A DNA stretch of 64,000 nucleotides from Armatimonadota bacterium. GTDB lineage: Bacteria; Armatimonadota; Fimbriimonadia; Fimbriimonadales; Fimbriimonadaceae. Shown here in pieces: positions 29,738 to 38,512 of the stretch. The position numbers and the translations under genes are program-made. The notes beneath the pieces were generated by a model. That model made no database searches. It was not told the origin of the DNA and worked only from the letters and a program-made list of their open reading frames with translations. How positions within the stretch are numbered: the first letter of the stretch is position 1; each line of letters starts with the position of its first letter. The stretch lies in the NCBI GenBank assembly GCA_029781035.1, contig JAKOXK010000001.1, positions 52,454 to 116,453 on the forward strand, given 5' to 3'.

Positions 29738-29765
29738 TGGCCCCCGTCCAATCGGACGGGGGCCC
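29738..29765 (-). terminator. GC-rich hairpin downstream of the H1-like gene
   Basis: GGCCCCCGTCC and GGACGGGGGCC form a perfect 11-bp stem with a 4-base loop. It lies just past the minus-strand gene ending at 29793. The following bases are only weakly T-rich. Confidence 0.6.
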
Positions 29766-29792
29766 ATGGGAAGCGATTCTGCCTCTGGCCTA

Positions 29793-30926
29793 TTAGGCGG
29801 CAGCCTTCGGCGTACTGCTGCTGAGACTGATCGGCTTGGACCAGGCTCCTTTCTTGCCGTTGGCATTGATCCAACAAGCTCTGTAGTAGACCTTGCTGTT
29901 GCCGGTGTAGCTATGGACGAACGGGAACTTCGCGCCCTGGGTGAGTTTCTTCCAGGTGTTGCCGCCGTTCTTATACTCGACGTAGGCGCCCTTCGTGCCG
30001 GTCGGCAGCTTGAAGCTGGAGTTCTTGTTGCTGCCCACATAGACGTTGACGCCGTTCTTGCCACTGGTGAACCAGACGAACGGCGTGTGGATCGATGTCG
30101 TGTTGTCGATCGCCGGCTTCATGGTCTTGACCGGAGCCTTTGTGACCGACTTGACCGTCTTCACGGACTTCTTCGGCTTGTAAGCCTTGGTCGCTTTGAC
30201 TGTCTTGGTCGACTTGGCGATCGGCTTGGCCGTCGCCTTGACCGCGGTCTTCTTGGTGATCGGTTTCTTGACCGACTTCGTTGCCGTGGCCTTAGCAACC
30301 ATCGGCTTGGTGGCGACGCTCTTCTTGGCCGCCGCGGTGCGCTTGGTGGCCTTGCTGGTCGTCGTCACGTTCTTGACGGCTTTGACTGTCGACTTGGCGA
30401 TCGGCTTGGTGGTCGTCGACTTCTTGATGACTTTGGTCGTCGTCTTGGCGACGGGCTTGGTCGAGGTCGTCTTCTTCGCCCTCGGGCTCGTTCGGGTCGA
30501 CTTCTTCGTCGTGGTCTTGGCAGCGGGCTTCGTGGTGTTCGAAGTCGTCGCCTTGGCGGTCATGGACTTCTTGGTCGTTTTCTTGGCCGTCGTTTTGGCC
30601 TTGATGTTGGTGGCGGTGGTGCCGAACCAGTACTGCCAGTCACCGCTGAAGTTCTTGTTCTTGGCGATCTGGTTCATAAAGCCCATGATGAAGTTCTGAT
30701 AGAACGAGAACTCATGGTTCTGGAACTGGGTGTAGGCCTTGTTGAAGGTGTTGTAGTAGTTCCAGGCGTTGTAGCTGCCCTGCCAGTTCTTGAAGAACTG
30801 GTTCACCGTCTTGATGTCGCTGGCGCTGAAGCCCCAGGACTTCGCGTTGGCATTGAACGTCTTCTGGAAGTTCGTGAACCACACATTAAAGGCGTTCATG
30901 TTTTTCGGTAGTTTGTACGTACCCAA
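29793..30926 (-). CDS. Protein with N-terminal helical domain, histone H1-like Lys/Thr/Ala insert and C-terminal Fn3-like domain
   Basis: 377 residues in three parts. Residues 1-107 form an aromatic-rich helical domain. About 108-270 is a low-complexity, strongly basic stretch of Lys, Thr, Ala and Val (many KTTTK, TAKKT, KSVKK units), like bacterial H1-type proteins. About 272-377 is beta-rich and ends in YYRACWINANGKKGAWSKP, reminiscent of a fibronectin-like fold. I believe the two end domains belong together in a widespread uncharacterised family of soil bacteria, with the basic stretch inserted. The TTG start fits GAGGA 9 bases upstream and the conserved-looking YKLPKN. It may bind nucleic acid, polyphosphate or another polyanion. 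A stable hairpin ends the gene. Confidence 0.75.
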   Translation of the reverse strand: MGTYKLPKNMNAFNVWFTNFQKTFNANAKSWGFSASDIKTVNQFFKNWQGSYNAWNYYNTFNKAYTQFQNHEFSFYQNFIMGFMNQIAKNKNFSGDWQYWFGTTATNIKAKTTAKKTTKKSMTAKATTSNTTKPAAKTTTKKSTRTSPRAKKTTSTKPVAKTTTKVIKKSTTTKPIAKSTVKAVKNVTTTSKATKRTAAAKKSVATKPMVAKATATKSVKKPITKKTAVKATAKPIAKSTKTVKATKAYKPKKSVKTVKSVTKAPVKTMKPAIDNTTSIHTPFVWFTSGKNGVNVYVGSNKNSSFKLPTGTKGAYVEYKNGGNTWKKLTQGAKFPFVHSYTGNSKVYYRACWINANGKKGAWSKPISLSSSTPKAAA

Positions 30927-31021
30927 GTTTTCGTATCCTCTGCCGTATCGGCGTCGTGGAGCAAGGCCGTTTGGCCATGCTCAAACTCTCAAGGGTCATG
31001 GTCGGCAGGGTTTTCCCCAAT

Positions 31022-31053
31022 CCTCAGGTTGAGACCTATCACTGAACCTGAGG
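31022..31053. promoter_or_regulatory. Inverted repeat between divergent genes
   Basis: CCTCAGGTT (31022-31030) and AACCTGAGG (31045-31053) are perfect 9-base arms with a 14-base centre. They lie 14 bases upstream of the plus-strand ATG at 31067 and about 100 bases from the minus-strand H1-like start. Operator or leader hairpin are both possible. Confidence 0.45.
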
Positions 31054-31066
31054 GTAGGCTTCATAC

Positions 31067-31960
31067 ATGCTGACGACCTGTCTTGCTGTCGCGGCCATCC
31101 TGCAGTCCGCTGACGCGAAGATCGCCTTTGTCGCGCGCTACTACACGACGGCCAGCGGCGGCGGCCCATTGGCCACTTCGGTCTACGTTTGCGATGGCGA
31201 CGGCAAGCACCTCACGAAGGTCGCCAGCCCCGGAAAGACGCCCTTTGCCGTCCTTTGGGCTGGCTCAGACCGCCTGGTTTGGCTTTGTGACGAGACTGCC
31301 GAGGAGTCTGAGGTCTGGACGAGTCCGTGGCCGAAGATCGAGCCCAAACTGTTGGGTCAAGTCGCCGTCGCCTCCACGTGGCACAGCCAACCGGGAATAC
31401 CCCTTATCGGTGTCGGGCAGCGTGGTGCCATGGCAGACTCTTGGCTGACAGTCGATGACGCTGGAGACCTCGTGCCTTGCCCGGCACCGCACGATCCCTA
31501 CGAGGCCGAGCTCCCGATCACCACTCCCGACGCGAAATTCGCCTTGACGGCCGATATCAACGACGAGGGAGATCCTGTCAACTTCACGCTGCACGATGGC
31601 GCCAAGTCGTTTCCCTTGAAGCCGTCCGGAATGCTCAAATCGGTCCAATACGACTCGCAGACCAACCGTTGCTTCGTGAAGACCACAAAGCCCGATGCCT
31701 CGAAGGGTGACCACTGGTGGCTGTACACAGTCGACTGGGGCGGACACATTCTGACTCCCAGGATCACCGACTACAGCCAGGCCGACTTCTGGCCGGACCG
31801 GGACGCGACCGCGTACTGTCAGCCCAAGTCGTTCATCAAACTTGGGAAGAACAAGACGGTTCCGGTCTCGCCGCTCTACTATGGCAATTGGCGGACGGGG
31901 CAGGTCAAGAAAATCGTGTCGGGATCCGTGCTTGTGACGTACGCCTCGGTCAAGCCCTAA
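31067..31960 (+). CDS. Exported protein of unknown function, possible beta-propeller
   Basis: 297 residues. A short signal peptide (LTTCLAVAAILQSADA) precedes repeats of about 40 residues with DG/GK turns (VYVCDGDGKHLTK, WLTVDDAGDL), reminiscent of TolB/WD40-like propeller blades. No catalytic motif seen. It is divergent from the H1-like gene and has an inverted repeat just upstream of its start. The call as propeller is weak; exported hypothetical is the safe description. Confidence 0.6.
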   Translation: MLTTCLAVAAILQSADAKIAFVARYYTTASGGGPLATSVYVCDGDGKHLTKVASPGKTPFAVLWAGSDRLVWLCDETAEESEVWTSPWPKIEPKLLGQVAVASTWHSQPGIPLIGVGQRGAMADSWLTVDDAGDLVPCPAPHDPYEAELPITTPDAKFALTADINDEGDPVNFTLHDGAKSFPLKPSGMLKSVQYDSQTNRCFVKTTKPDASKGDHWWLYTVDWGGHILTPRITDYSQADFWPDRDATAYCQPKSFIKLGKNKTVPVSPLYYGNWRTGQVKKIVSGSVLVTYASVKP

Positions 31961-32456
31961 GGGACCGCGCCCGACCCAAGGCGGTGTCAGCAACACCACT
32001 CAGGGGCCGGGACGCGGCAGGGTGTGAGGGAGGTTGGACGCTGGCTACCGGTGTCCCCTCGCCCTCCCGAGCGAGCATTGCAGGCGCTAAGGGGACGACT
32101 CCGGAAACCTCCGTGTACCTGCGTCCGTTTACCGTCACCGATAAGGGATCTTCCGTGCCAGGATGAAAGGAAGGCCTCTCGGCTGCGAGAAACAGCTTTG
32201 AGGCCTTAGACCTTCGGGTGAAGTCAGCGCGGTGAGAGGCCACGCTTGATGCCGATGGCATGTCAGGGGAGGACACAGACGGCGGCACAGCGGCCGCGAA
32301 GCGATCCGTCCAGGTGGTGGTCACCGAAAGGCTCGTCATCAGTTCCTCCACTCTCATGATGCCCGAACCCTCGGTGCAGACCCTGCGAGGGATGTCTCCC
32401 TGGTTGTGTGACGTAGGTCACAGTCTGGGCAAGACTTCCCTCGAACATGGGGCGTA
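31961..32456. other. 496-base gene-free stretch between convergent genes
   Basis: No gene or known RNA recognised. It contains a hairpin with perfect 8-base arms, AAGGCCTC (32171-32178) and GAGGCCTT (32200-32207), and an inner CTG/CAG pairing. The length is unusual for a convergent junction. A weak minus-strand frame (31950-32357) shows no family-like sequence. Confidence 0.5.
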
Positions 32457-33749
32457 CTACGACTGGCACACTCCCAGGAAGTTCGGAGAGAAGTCCGGAA
32501 ACACCGCCGAAAGGTTGCTGTTCTGAAGCCGCTTTTGCACAACTTCAGCGAGGACACTCCGATAGTCCGTGGTCATCTGCAGGTCATATCCATCGAGCAA
32601 TTTGTCCTGAGAACAACCGGGCCAAGCGCCGTAGACCTGCCCCCCGTTGATCCCTCCTCCGAGAACGAACAAGCAGTTTCCGGCACCGTGGTCTGTACCC
32701 TGAGACCCATTCTCTAGAACGTTCCGCCCGAACTCGGACAGTGCCACGGCGGTCCACCGCATTGAGTTGCTGGCGGCCATGTCCGTCGTGAAGGCGCCCA
32801 GCCCGTCGCCAAGCTCGGACATGAGGCCGTCCATGTACCCGCCGATCGGGTCCTGGCTGGCGTGGGTGTCCCAACCCTCCAGGTCGATGTGTACGGCCTC
32901 CAGTCCCACCTGCGCTTTGATGAGGGCCGCCGTTGCACGCAGCGCCATGGCAAAGGCGCTTCCGGGATCGTACTGGGCTCCGCCCGATGCTTGATATCCC
33001 TGAAAGTCGATACGGTCCAAGGTCGCAATCGTGTGTTGCGTGTCCCTTACCGCCTGCTTGCTCAGGTCTTGAACGCGGTTGTACTGCCGAACGATCCAAG
33101 TTGTCAGTTCCGACATGTTCGAGAACCAACCGTCGAACCCAAAGTTGTCCGGATCCGGGATCGGTAGGGTCTTCGGGCCACCGTTCAAGGTCCTCGGCAT
33201 ACCCCACGTAAGGCCGATCGCCCGAAGCGGGCTTCCCGGCACCATCTCCGATGTCGTGGCCAAATGGCGCCCCAGCCAGCCACTGCTGGCGGTGAGGTTG
33301 TTCCGGTCGCTCACCTCCATCCACTTTTGGGCATCAAAGTGGGAACGGGTCCAGTTCGACGAGCCGACTGCGTGGACGATAGCCAAGTGCCCGTCCCGGT
33401 ACGGCTTGACAAGACCGCTCAGAGCTTGCGGTAGCCCAAAGAAGCCGTTGAGGTCAATGGCTTGTCCTTCTTTTCCGCTACCTGGCCATGGGATCGCGAT
33501 GTTTGGCCGAGCCGCATAGTAACCGGCGTCTCCGTACGGAACGCACAGGGAGCACCCGTCGGCCCCGCCCCTCAGATAGATGGAGATCACGACGTCCCGT
33601 GTGCTTTGACTCTGCGCGAACGCCATGCGAGGAAGCCAGGAGTATCCGAGCGTGGCGGCCACGGTTGCAGCCGTCGCTCCTCCGACGAAGCTCCGCCGTG
33701 TGACAGTCTTGTACTCTTTGCAGGAATGGTCTTCAGATCGTTCAGACAT
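32457..33749 (-). CDS. DUF1501 family protein, Tat-exported
   Basis: 430 residues from the ATG at 33749, which has GAGGTG 7 bases upstream and lies 9 bases after the DUF1800 stop. The signal is twin-arginine type (TRRSFVGGATAATVAATLGY, then AQS). The body fits DUF1501, distantly like sulfatases and alkaline phosphatases: SIYLRGGADGCSLCVPYGD, SHFDAQKWME, GWDTHASQ and GTDHGAG, which would hold metal-binding Asp and His. Genes of this family sit beside DUF1800 genes in many Planctomycetes and related bacteria; function unknown. Likely folded in the cytoplasm and exported to the periplasm. Confidence 0.88.
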   Translation of the reverse strand: MSERSEDHSCKEYKTVTRRSFVGGATAATVAATLGYSWLPRMAFAQSQSTRDVVISIYLRGGADGCSLCVPYGDAGYYAARPNIAIPWPGSGKEGQAIDLNGFFGLPQALSGLVKPYRDGHLAIVHAVGSSNWTRSHFDAQKWMEVSDRNNLTASSGWLGRHLATTSEMVPGSPLRAIGLTWGMPRTLNGGPKTLPIPDPDNFGFDGWFSNMSELTTWIVRQYNRVQDLSKQAVRDTQHTIATLDRIDFQGYQASGGAQYDPGSAFAMALRATAALIKAQVGLEAVHIDLEGWDTHASQDPIGGYMDGLMSELGDGLGAFTTDMAASNSMRWTAVALSEFGRNVLENGSQGTDHGAGNCLFVLGGGINGGQVYGAWPGCSQDKLLDGYDLQMTTDYRSVLAEVVQKRLQNSNLSAVFPDFSPNFLGVCQS

Positions 33750-33757
33750 GGGGCACC

Positions 33758-35278
33758 TCAGTACCACTGGAAACTCGGACTGGCGATCGCGAGGGCGACC
33801 GCACCGCGAAGGCGTTCGTCCGTGATCGTCGCTTGGGTCAGGTAGGCGTAGAGGGCGGACCGGTCTGCCGCTCCCATCTCGTTCCCGAAGAAGGCCCGGA
33901 GGATCGCCTGCAGCACCCCGTTCGGCGTCCGGTCACTCCCAAAGGTGGCCTCGACGTCCGTCACCACTCCATTCATGAAGTTGCCGGCGAGTCGGAACGC
34001 GGTGTTCAGACGGGGCAACTGTGAGGGAGCCCAGAACTCAAACCGGTCGGGATAGCCATCCGGTGGCTCCCAGCCAAAGGGAACGTGGCCGGCCTCGCCC
34101 AAGGGGCCCCAGAGCAAAGGGCCGAAGTCGTAGACGCGCGTCTTGGCCGAGCGCATGGCCGACATCAACAGGTGGTACGGCTTCTTGTACCGAGCGTTCG
34201 ATGCCATGAGGTTGTTCGGTGTCAGGATCACGCGAAGCACCGAGCGGACGTCGCCACCACTGGCTAGGAACACGCTCTGGGCGTCGGACCACACTTTGTT
34301 CGCGAAGTCGTCACCCAAGAAGAATCGGCAGAGCTTCTTCGTGATGAACCGAGCCGTGCTGGGGTGGCTCGCAATAAAGGCCAGCATTCGCTCGCCCTCG
34401 TTCTGACCGTCCTCAGCGTACGTCTGGCCCATGACGGTCTTGGATCCAGCCGCATGGTCGTCAACCTCGAACTTAAAGCGACCACGGTTGTAGCTGTACG
34501 GGGACGAAGACCACGTCCATCCAGACAGGACGAGCGCCGCCTCGTGCAGGTCCTTGCCGCTGTAACCACCGTCAGTCCCCATCGAATGAAGCTCATGGAG
34601 TTCGCGCGAATAGTTGATGTTGGGCTGGTTCGCTGAGTTCTGGTCATTGTCGAGGAAGTTCAGCATCGCTGCACTGTGCGCAGTGGACTTCAGCAGGTCC
34701 CCAAACGTACCCATGGCGTGGCGACGGATGTTCTTCTGTATGTACGAAGTCAGGATAGAGATCCCGACCTTCTCCGACGAGACGTTGAAGTGGTCCGTCC
34801 AAAACTCGACCATGCGTTCATGCAGAAGCCGGCGCGAGTAGAACGAACGGAACACCGTGGAGTAGACAAGTTGCAGGTATTGATCCCACCCGTCTGGATC
34901 GTCGTAGAGCTGCGCTTCTGTCCAGGCCATCTTCGGCCAGCGTCCAGCGACAACCCGGTCGGTATCCGCGTCGTTGATCGTTTCCGGACTCAACTGTCGC
35001 TCAAGGTAACCCTGGAACCCGAGCTGTCCAGCGATTGATTGCTCCGTGACGTTGATGCCGAAGGTGATTCGGCGGATCAAGCGGTTCAATGGGCTATGCC
35101 AGGTGACCGAGACCTCGTGCCCTGGCGGGTATTGCGACTGAGCCTCGGCACGGTTCGAAAGCAGAGCCAGTGCGGCAACTCCGCCGAGGCTCAACAACAT
35201 CCTTCGCGAAGACTCATCGGGCAACGATTCGAGAGCTTCGGCGGCGGCCCTCTGTGCATTCTGCAGCATGTGCGGCAT
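33758..35278 (-). CDS. DUF1800 family protein, exported
   Basis: 506 residues. The start has GGAGGA 8 bases upstream. The N-terminus has Arg-Arg before a hydrophobic stretch (RRMLLSLGGVAALALLSN), a possible Tat signal. Conserved DUF1800 segments follow: LIRRITFG, RRLLHERMVEFWTDHFNVS, NYSRELHELHSMGTDGGYSG and KKPYHLLMSAMR. It ends with FQWY, 9 bases before the DUF1501 gene, so the pair is an operon. The family is common but biochemically uncharacterised. Confidence 0.9.
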   Translation of the reverse strand: MPHMLQNAQRAAAEALESLPDESSRRMLLSLGGVAALALLSNRAEAQSQYPPGHEVSVTWHSPLNRLIRRITFGINVTEQSIAGQLGFQGYLERQLSPETINDADTDRVVAGRWPKMAWTEAQLYDDPDGWDQYLQLVYSTVFRSFYSRRLLHERMVEFWTDHFNVSSEKVGISILTSYIQKNIRRHAMGTFGDLLKSTAHSAAMLNFLDNDQNSANQPNINYSRELHELHSMGTDGGYSGKDLHEAALVLSGWTWSSSPYSYNRGRFKFEVDDHAAGSKTVMGQTYAEDGQNEGERMLAFIASHPSTARFITKKLCRFFLGDDFANKVWSDAQSVFLASGGDVRSVLRVILTPNNLMASNARYKKPYHLLMSAMRSAKTRVYDFGPLLWGPLGEAGHVPFGWEPPDGYPDRFEFWAPSQLPRLNTAFRLAGNFMNGVVTDVEATFGSDRTPNGVLQAILRAFFGNEMGAADRSALYAYLTQATITDERLRGAVALAIASPSFQWY

Positions 35279-35376
35279 CGCGGATTTCCTCCGCGCCTAC
35301 GATTCCTTGCACAAGCCTCAACCCGCCGCGACCAAGGTCTCGCTCCGATCGTGACGTTGATCACATTTCCCGTTTC

Positions 35377-35856
35377 TTAGTCTGTGCCGGGAGCCCACAG
35401 GAACCGGTACTCCTCGGGATCCTCGCAGAGGCCCTCGCTGACTGGCGAGCCGAGGATCGATTCCCAAATACCTGCCATCTCTGACTCGTCCCGGACGATC
35501 CGGTCGTAACTTTCGGAGTAGAAAGGCGGAAACCGCTCGCCGCTCCTTTTGATCACGGCCTTGCCAGCCTTGGTCTTAGCCTTCTCCACGATGTCGCTCA
35601 GTTCGTATGCTGTCCCGGACGGTGACTCGGCGACTCGAGCCACGAGTTCCGTCTTCTCGGGAAGCACGCACAGCAACTCCAAGTCCCATCGGCGGCCCTG
35701 CGGCTTGACAAGGGCTGCGAACAGGTCGGCACACTCGTCTTCCCCCAGCGGACGCCGGTGACGAAAGGTGACGTAGTAACTGACTCCGTCCGCTCGCCAG
35801 TGAGGAAGTCGACCTCTCCAAACGCTGAAGTTGCTCCACTTGGCCACGGACGTCAT
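35377..35856 (-). CDS. REP-associated tyrosine transposase-like protein with lost HUH motif
   Basis: 159 residues clearly related to Y1/RAYT transposases. The opening is GRLPHWRADGVSYYVTFR. The tyrosine region ESYDRIVRDESEM (Tyr117) and the end SPVSEGLCEDPEEYRFLW match the usual D-RIVRDEEHL and NPVKAGLVERPEDY segments. Where the family has the metal-binding HVH (as in PNHVHLLL), this protein reads VLPEKTELV (about 64-72), so the HUH site is gone and cleavage activity is unlikely. It is an intact frame, so perhaps a domesticated DNA-binding protein. Only 23 bases separate it from the divergent histidine kinase. Confidence 0.75.
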   Translation of the reverse strand: MTSVAKWSNFSVWRGRLPHWRADGVSYYVTFRHRRPLGEDECADLFAALVKPQGRRWDLELLCVLPEKTELVARVAESPSGTAYELSDIVEKAKTKAGKAVIKRSGERFPPFYSESYDRIVRDESEMAGIWESILGSPVSEGLCEDPEEYRFLWAPGTD

Positions 35857-35879
35857 TCTGCCACTTTCATAATGGGGCC

Positions 35880-37133
35880 GTGTCTAGCTCCGAGCCCGAC
35901 GAGAGCCTCTTCAAGGCACCCATGACGGTCATGGTCACGCTCGCCGTCTTGGGAGTGGCCCTGTCGGTTCCACCGGCGACACGGGGCCTGGGCGCCGGCA
36001 TCACAATTGCAGCAGTCTGCGGAGTCTTCGTGGCCACCCGAGCCAAGCGAACCGCGATGGCTCTGGCCCGGGGCCAAGAGCTCGCACAAGCCCACATGCT
36101 GGAGCTTGAGACCGCAGCCCGGTTAGACCGTGAGGCTCTTGACGCGTTCGCCGAAGGACTCGACATATGGGTGTTCCTCGTCGATGGTCAAGGAGACATA
36201 TCGTATGCGAACGAGAAAGCCTGCGAGGTCTTCGGATTCCCCAACCCTGTTGGCAGTTCCATTCTCGGAGTCACCCTGTCGCGCGACATGGCCAGTCTGG
36301 TCGAACATGCGGCCGAGGCCGACCCTACGAAGTTCCACGAGATCGTCTTTGGGCACCCCAAGGAGCGGATCGGGCTTGTCCGCGTGTGGCCGCAGAACCC
36401 GAACAAAGACCGCTTCTTCGTGTCCGTGTACGACGTGACAGACTTGAGGCGCCTGGAGCGCGCGCGTCGGGACTTTGTGGCCAATGTGTCACACGAACTC
36501 AGGACACCGATGGCAACGATCCGCGCCATCGCCGAGACATTGCTCGACGACACCGACAGCCGGAACGCCGGCGATCAGCGTTACCTCGAAAAGATCGTGT
36601 CGGAGATCGACCGCCTGACACGGATCTCGAACGACCTCTTGACCCTCTCCGCTGCCGAATCAAAGACGATGGTGATGGAGCGGGTGAACCTGAGCGACTT
36701 GGCCAGGTCCGCCATTCACCAGGTCTTGCCGAAAGCCACGAAAAAGGGGTTGGAACTGGTCGGCGAGATCGTGCCTTCGACGCCGGTCAATGCTCACAAC
36801 GAGCAAATGGTTCAAGTCCTGCTCAACCTGCTCGACAACGCCGTCAACTACACGTCGAAAGGCCGAGTCGTGCTCCGGGCTTTCAGCAGGGACGGACTGG
36901 CCCGGGTTGAGGTCGAAGACACGGGCATCGGCATTCCCAGCGAACATCTGGACCGCATCTTTGAACGGTTCTATCGGGTGGAGAAGGCCCGGTCTCGCGA
37001 GTCGGGTGGCACGGGCCTGGGGCTGAGCATCGTCCGACACATCGTCGAGTCCCATGGAGGCAAGGTCGGCGTGGAGAGTGAGCTCAACAAAGGCACGACG
37101 TTCTGGTTCACTTTGCCGCTGGCTTCCGAGTGA
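35880..37133 (+). CDS. PhoR-like sensor histidine kinase
   Basis: 417 residues. Two N-terminal membrane helices (about 15-32 and 38-53) with almost no periplasmic loop, then a PAS domain (about 85-190, WVFLVDGQGDISYANEKACE). HisKA follows with VSHELRTP (His205), and HATPase with LLNLLDNAVNY, EDTGIGIP and GGTGLGLSIV. The small loop suggests sensing within the membrane or through PAS, as in PhoR. No response regulator is adjacent, so it is an orphan here. GTG start; the nearby ATG at 35872 is out of frame. The 3' end overlaps the convergent hydrolase gene by 26 bases. Confidence 0.92.
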   Translation: MSSSEPDESLFKAPMTVMVTLAVLGVALSVPPATRGLGAGITIAAVCGVFVATRAKRTAMALARGQELAQAHMLELETAARLDREALDAFAEGLDIWVFLVDGQGDISYANEKACEVFGFPNPVGSSILGVTLSRDMASLVEHAAEADPTKFHEIVFGHPKERIGLVRVWPQNPNKDRFFVSVYDVTDLRRLERARRDFVANVSHELRTPMATIRAIAETLLDDTDSRNAGDQRYLEKIVSEIDRLTRISNDLLTLSAAESKTMVMERVNLSDLARSAIHQVLPKATKKGLELVGEIVPSTPVNAHNEQMVQVLLNLLDNAVNYTSKGRVVLRAFSRDGLARVEVEDTGIGIPSEHLDRIFERFYRVEKARSRESGGTGLGLSIVRHIVESHGGKVGVESELNKGTTFWFTLPLASE

Positions 37134-38490
37134 CGACAGTCGGCTGGCTCGCCATCCCAGACCGGGAAACCCCGACCACAGCGACTTTCTCGGCACCGCC
37201 GATCTCTTCGCGGGTCAGGAGCCTCAAGTCCGAGACCCGTGCTAGGTTCCAATGGCCCCCCGACTCCAGCCAGACAGCGAAGAAGCGGACTTCGGGCTGG
37301 GCAGGCCAACTCAGAGTCTCCTTTCCGGACACTTGGGGAGCACGCGGAGCTTTCGGCCCCAGCCATGGACACGGAGGCGCCACACACAACCGGGGCCCCG
37401 ACCGCTCCAAGAGACGGGCTCCCAGCTTCCCCGATGCCTTCAGCGACATGTAACTGAAAAGGACGCTCCCCGAGGGCGACATCTTCGCTTGCGCCACGAT
37501 CTCGGAGGGATCCCACTTGCTCGCGTACAGCCCGGGCCATAGGTAACGCTTGGCCGTGTTTTCAGAAGCCCACCAATCGAGAAGTCGGCCATATGGCTGG
37601 TGGAGGGAGTCTCTCGGCCAGTAGAGCTGCGGCGAGAAGTAATCGCACCAGCCCTCATGCCACCACTTCAAGACGTCGGCGGCCAGATCCTCGTATTGGT
37701 CGAGGCTCGCTTCGACACCGACGGGAAACCCGCTACGGTAGATGCCGAACGGCGACACCCCAAACTTGACCCAGGGTTTCAAACTCTTGATCTCTCGATA
37801 GAGAGATTCGACCAGGTTGTCGACATTGGACCGACGCCAAGCGGAGCGGGACAGGCCAGCCCCGTAGGTTTTGAAGCTGTCATCGTCCGGAAAAGAGCGG
37901 TCACCCTCAGGATAGGGATAAAAGTAGTCGTCGATGTGGACTCCGTCGACGTCGTACCGCGAGACGATGTCACGAACGACCTCTAACGTGTGCTCGCGAA
38001 CGGCCGGGATTCCGGGGTCGAGCCACAGGTAACGACCGTACCTCTTCACCCAGTCCGGATGGGTCTGTGACACGTGCCCCGCGCTGAACGGGCCCTTCTG
38101 GGCGGGATGCCCGGCCCGGAACGGATTGAGCCAGGCGTGTACCTCAAGCCCGAGCCGGTGTCCCTCTTTCACGCAGTAGGCCAGCGGATCCCAGCCCAGG
38201 GGCTTGCCCTGCTCTCCCGTGACGAACCATGAAGACGGCTCGAGCTTAGAGGCGTACAGGGCGTCGCAACTCGTCCGCACCTGAAAGACCACGGCATTCA
38301 GGCCCACTTGTCGGACGCGGCGCAGAAGCCTGGACAGTTCGTCCCTTTGCACCGCAACGGGTAAGCCCGGCTTTGACGGCCAATCGATATTGTCGACCGT
38401 GGCGACCCAGACACCGCGAAACTCACGAGGGAGTTCTGGTGGGCCAGACGCCTCAAGTGCCATACAGGCCCCTGCCAGGACGGGGAGCAT
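37108..38490 (-). CDS. GHL10 (YngK/DUF187-like) glycoside hydrolase
   Basis: 460 residues. A short hydrophobic N-terminus may be a signal or lipoprotein signal (LPVLAGACMALE). The TIM barrel is typical of GHL10: REFRGVWVATVDNIDWPSK, LNAVVFQVRTSCDALY, GLEVHAWLNPFR, DGVHIDDYFYPYP (likely catalytic acids), FGVSPFGIYR and DYFSPQLYWPR. Family members act on peptidoglycan-related or other glycans. The C-terminal 80 residues may form a small beta domain. It overlaps the convergent kinase gene at its 3' end and is divergent from the DUF2993-like gene. Confidence 0.88.
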   Translation of the reverse strand: MLPVLAGACMALEASGPPELPREFRGVWVATVDNIDWPSKPGLPVAVQRDELSRLLRRVRQVGLNAVVFQVRTSCDALYASKLEPSSWFVTGEQGKPLGWDPLAYCVKEGHRLGLEVHAWLNPFRAGHPAQKGPFSAGHVSQTHPDWVKRYGRYLWLDPGIPAVREHTLEVVRDIVSRYDVDGVHIDDYFYPYPEGDRSFPDDDSFKTYGAGLSRSAWRRSNVDNLVESLYREIKSLKPWVKFGVSPFGIYRSGFPVGVEASLDQYEDLAADVLKWWHEGWCDYFSPQLYWPRDSLHQPYGRLLDWWASENTAKRYLWPGLYASKWDPSEIVAQAKMSPSGSVLFSYMSLKASGKLGARLLERSGPRLCVAPPCPWLGPKAPRAPQVSGKETLSWPAQPEVRFFAVWLESGGHWNLARVSDLRLLTREEIGGAEKVAVVGVSRSGMASQPTVVTRKPAAK

Positions 38491-38512
38491 CAGTGCACAC
38501 TACCCTAGCTTT

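Noticed and set aside
30187..30699. Hydrophobic plus-strand frame opposite the H1-like insert
   Set aside because: It is the complement of Lys-rich codons, which always gives Leu/Val/Phe-rich sequence; no start signal was seen.
31950..32357. Minus-strand frame filling the gap between convergent genes
   Set aside because: Ser/Ala/Arg-rich with no family likeness and no ribosome-binding site.
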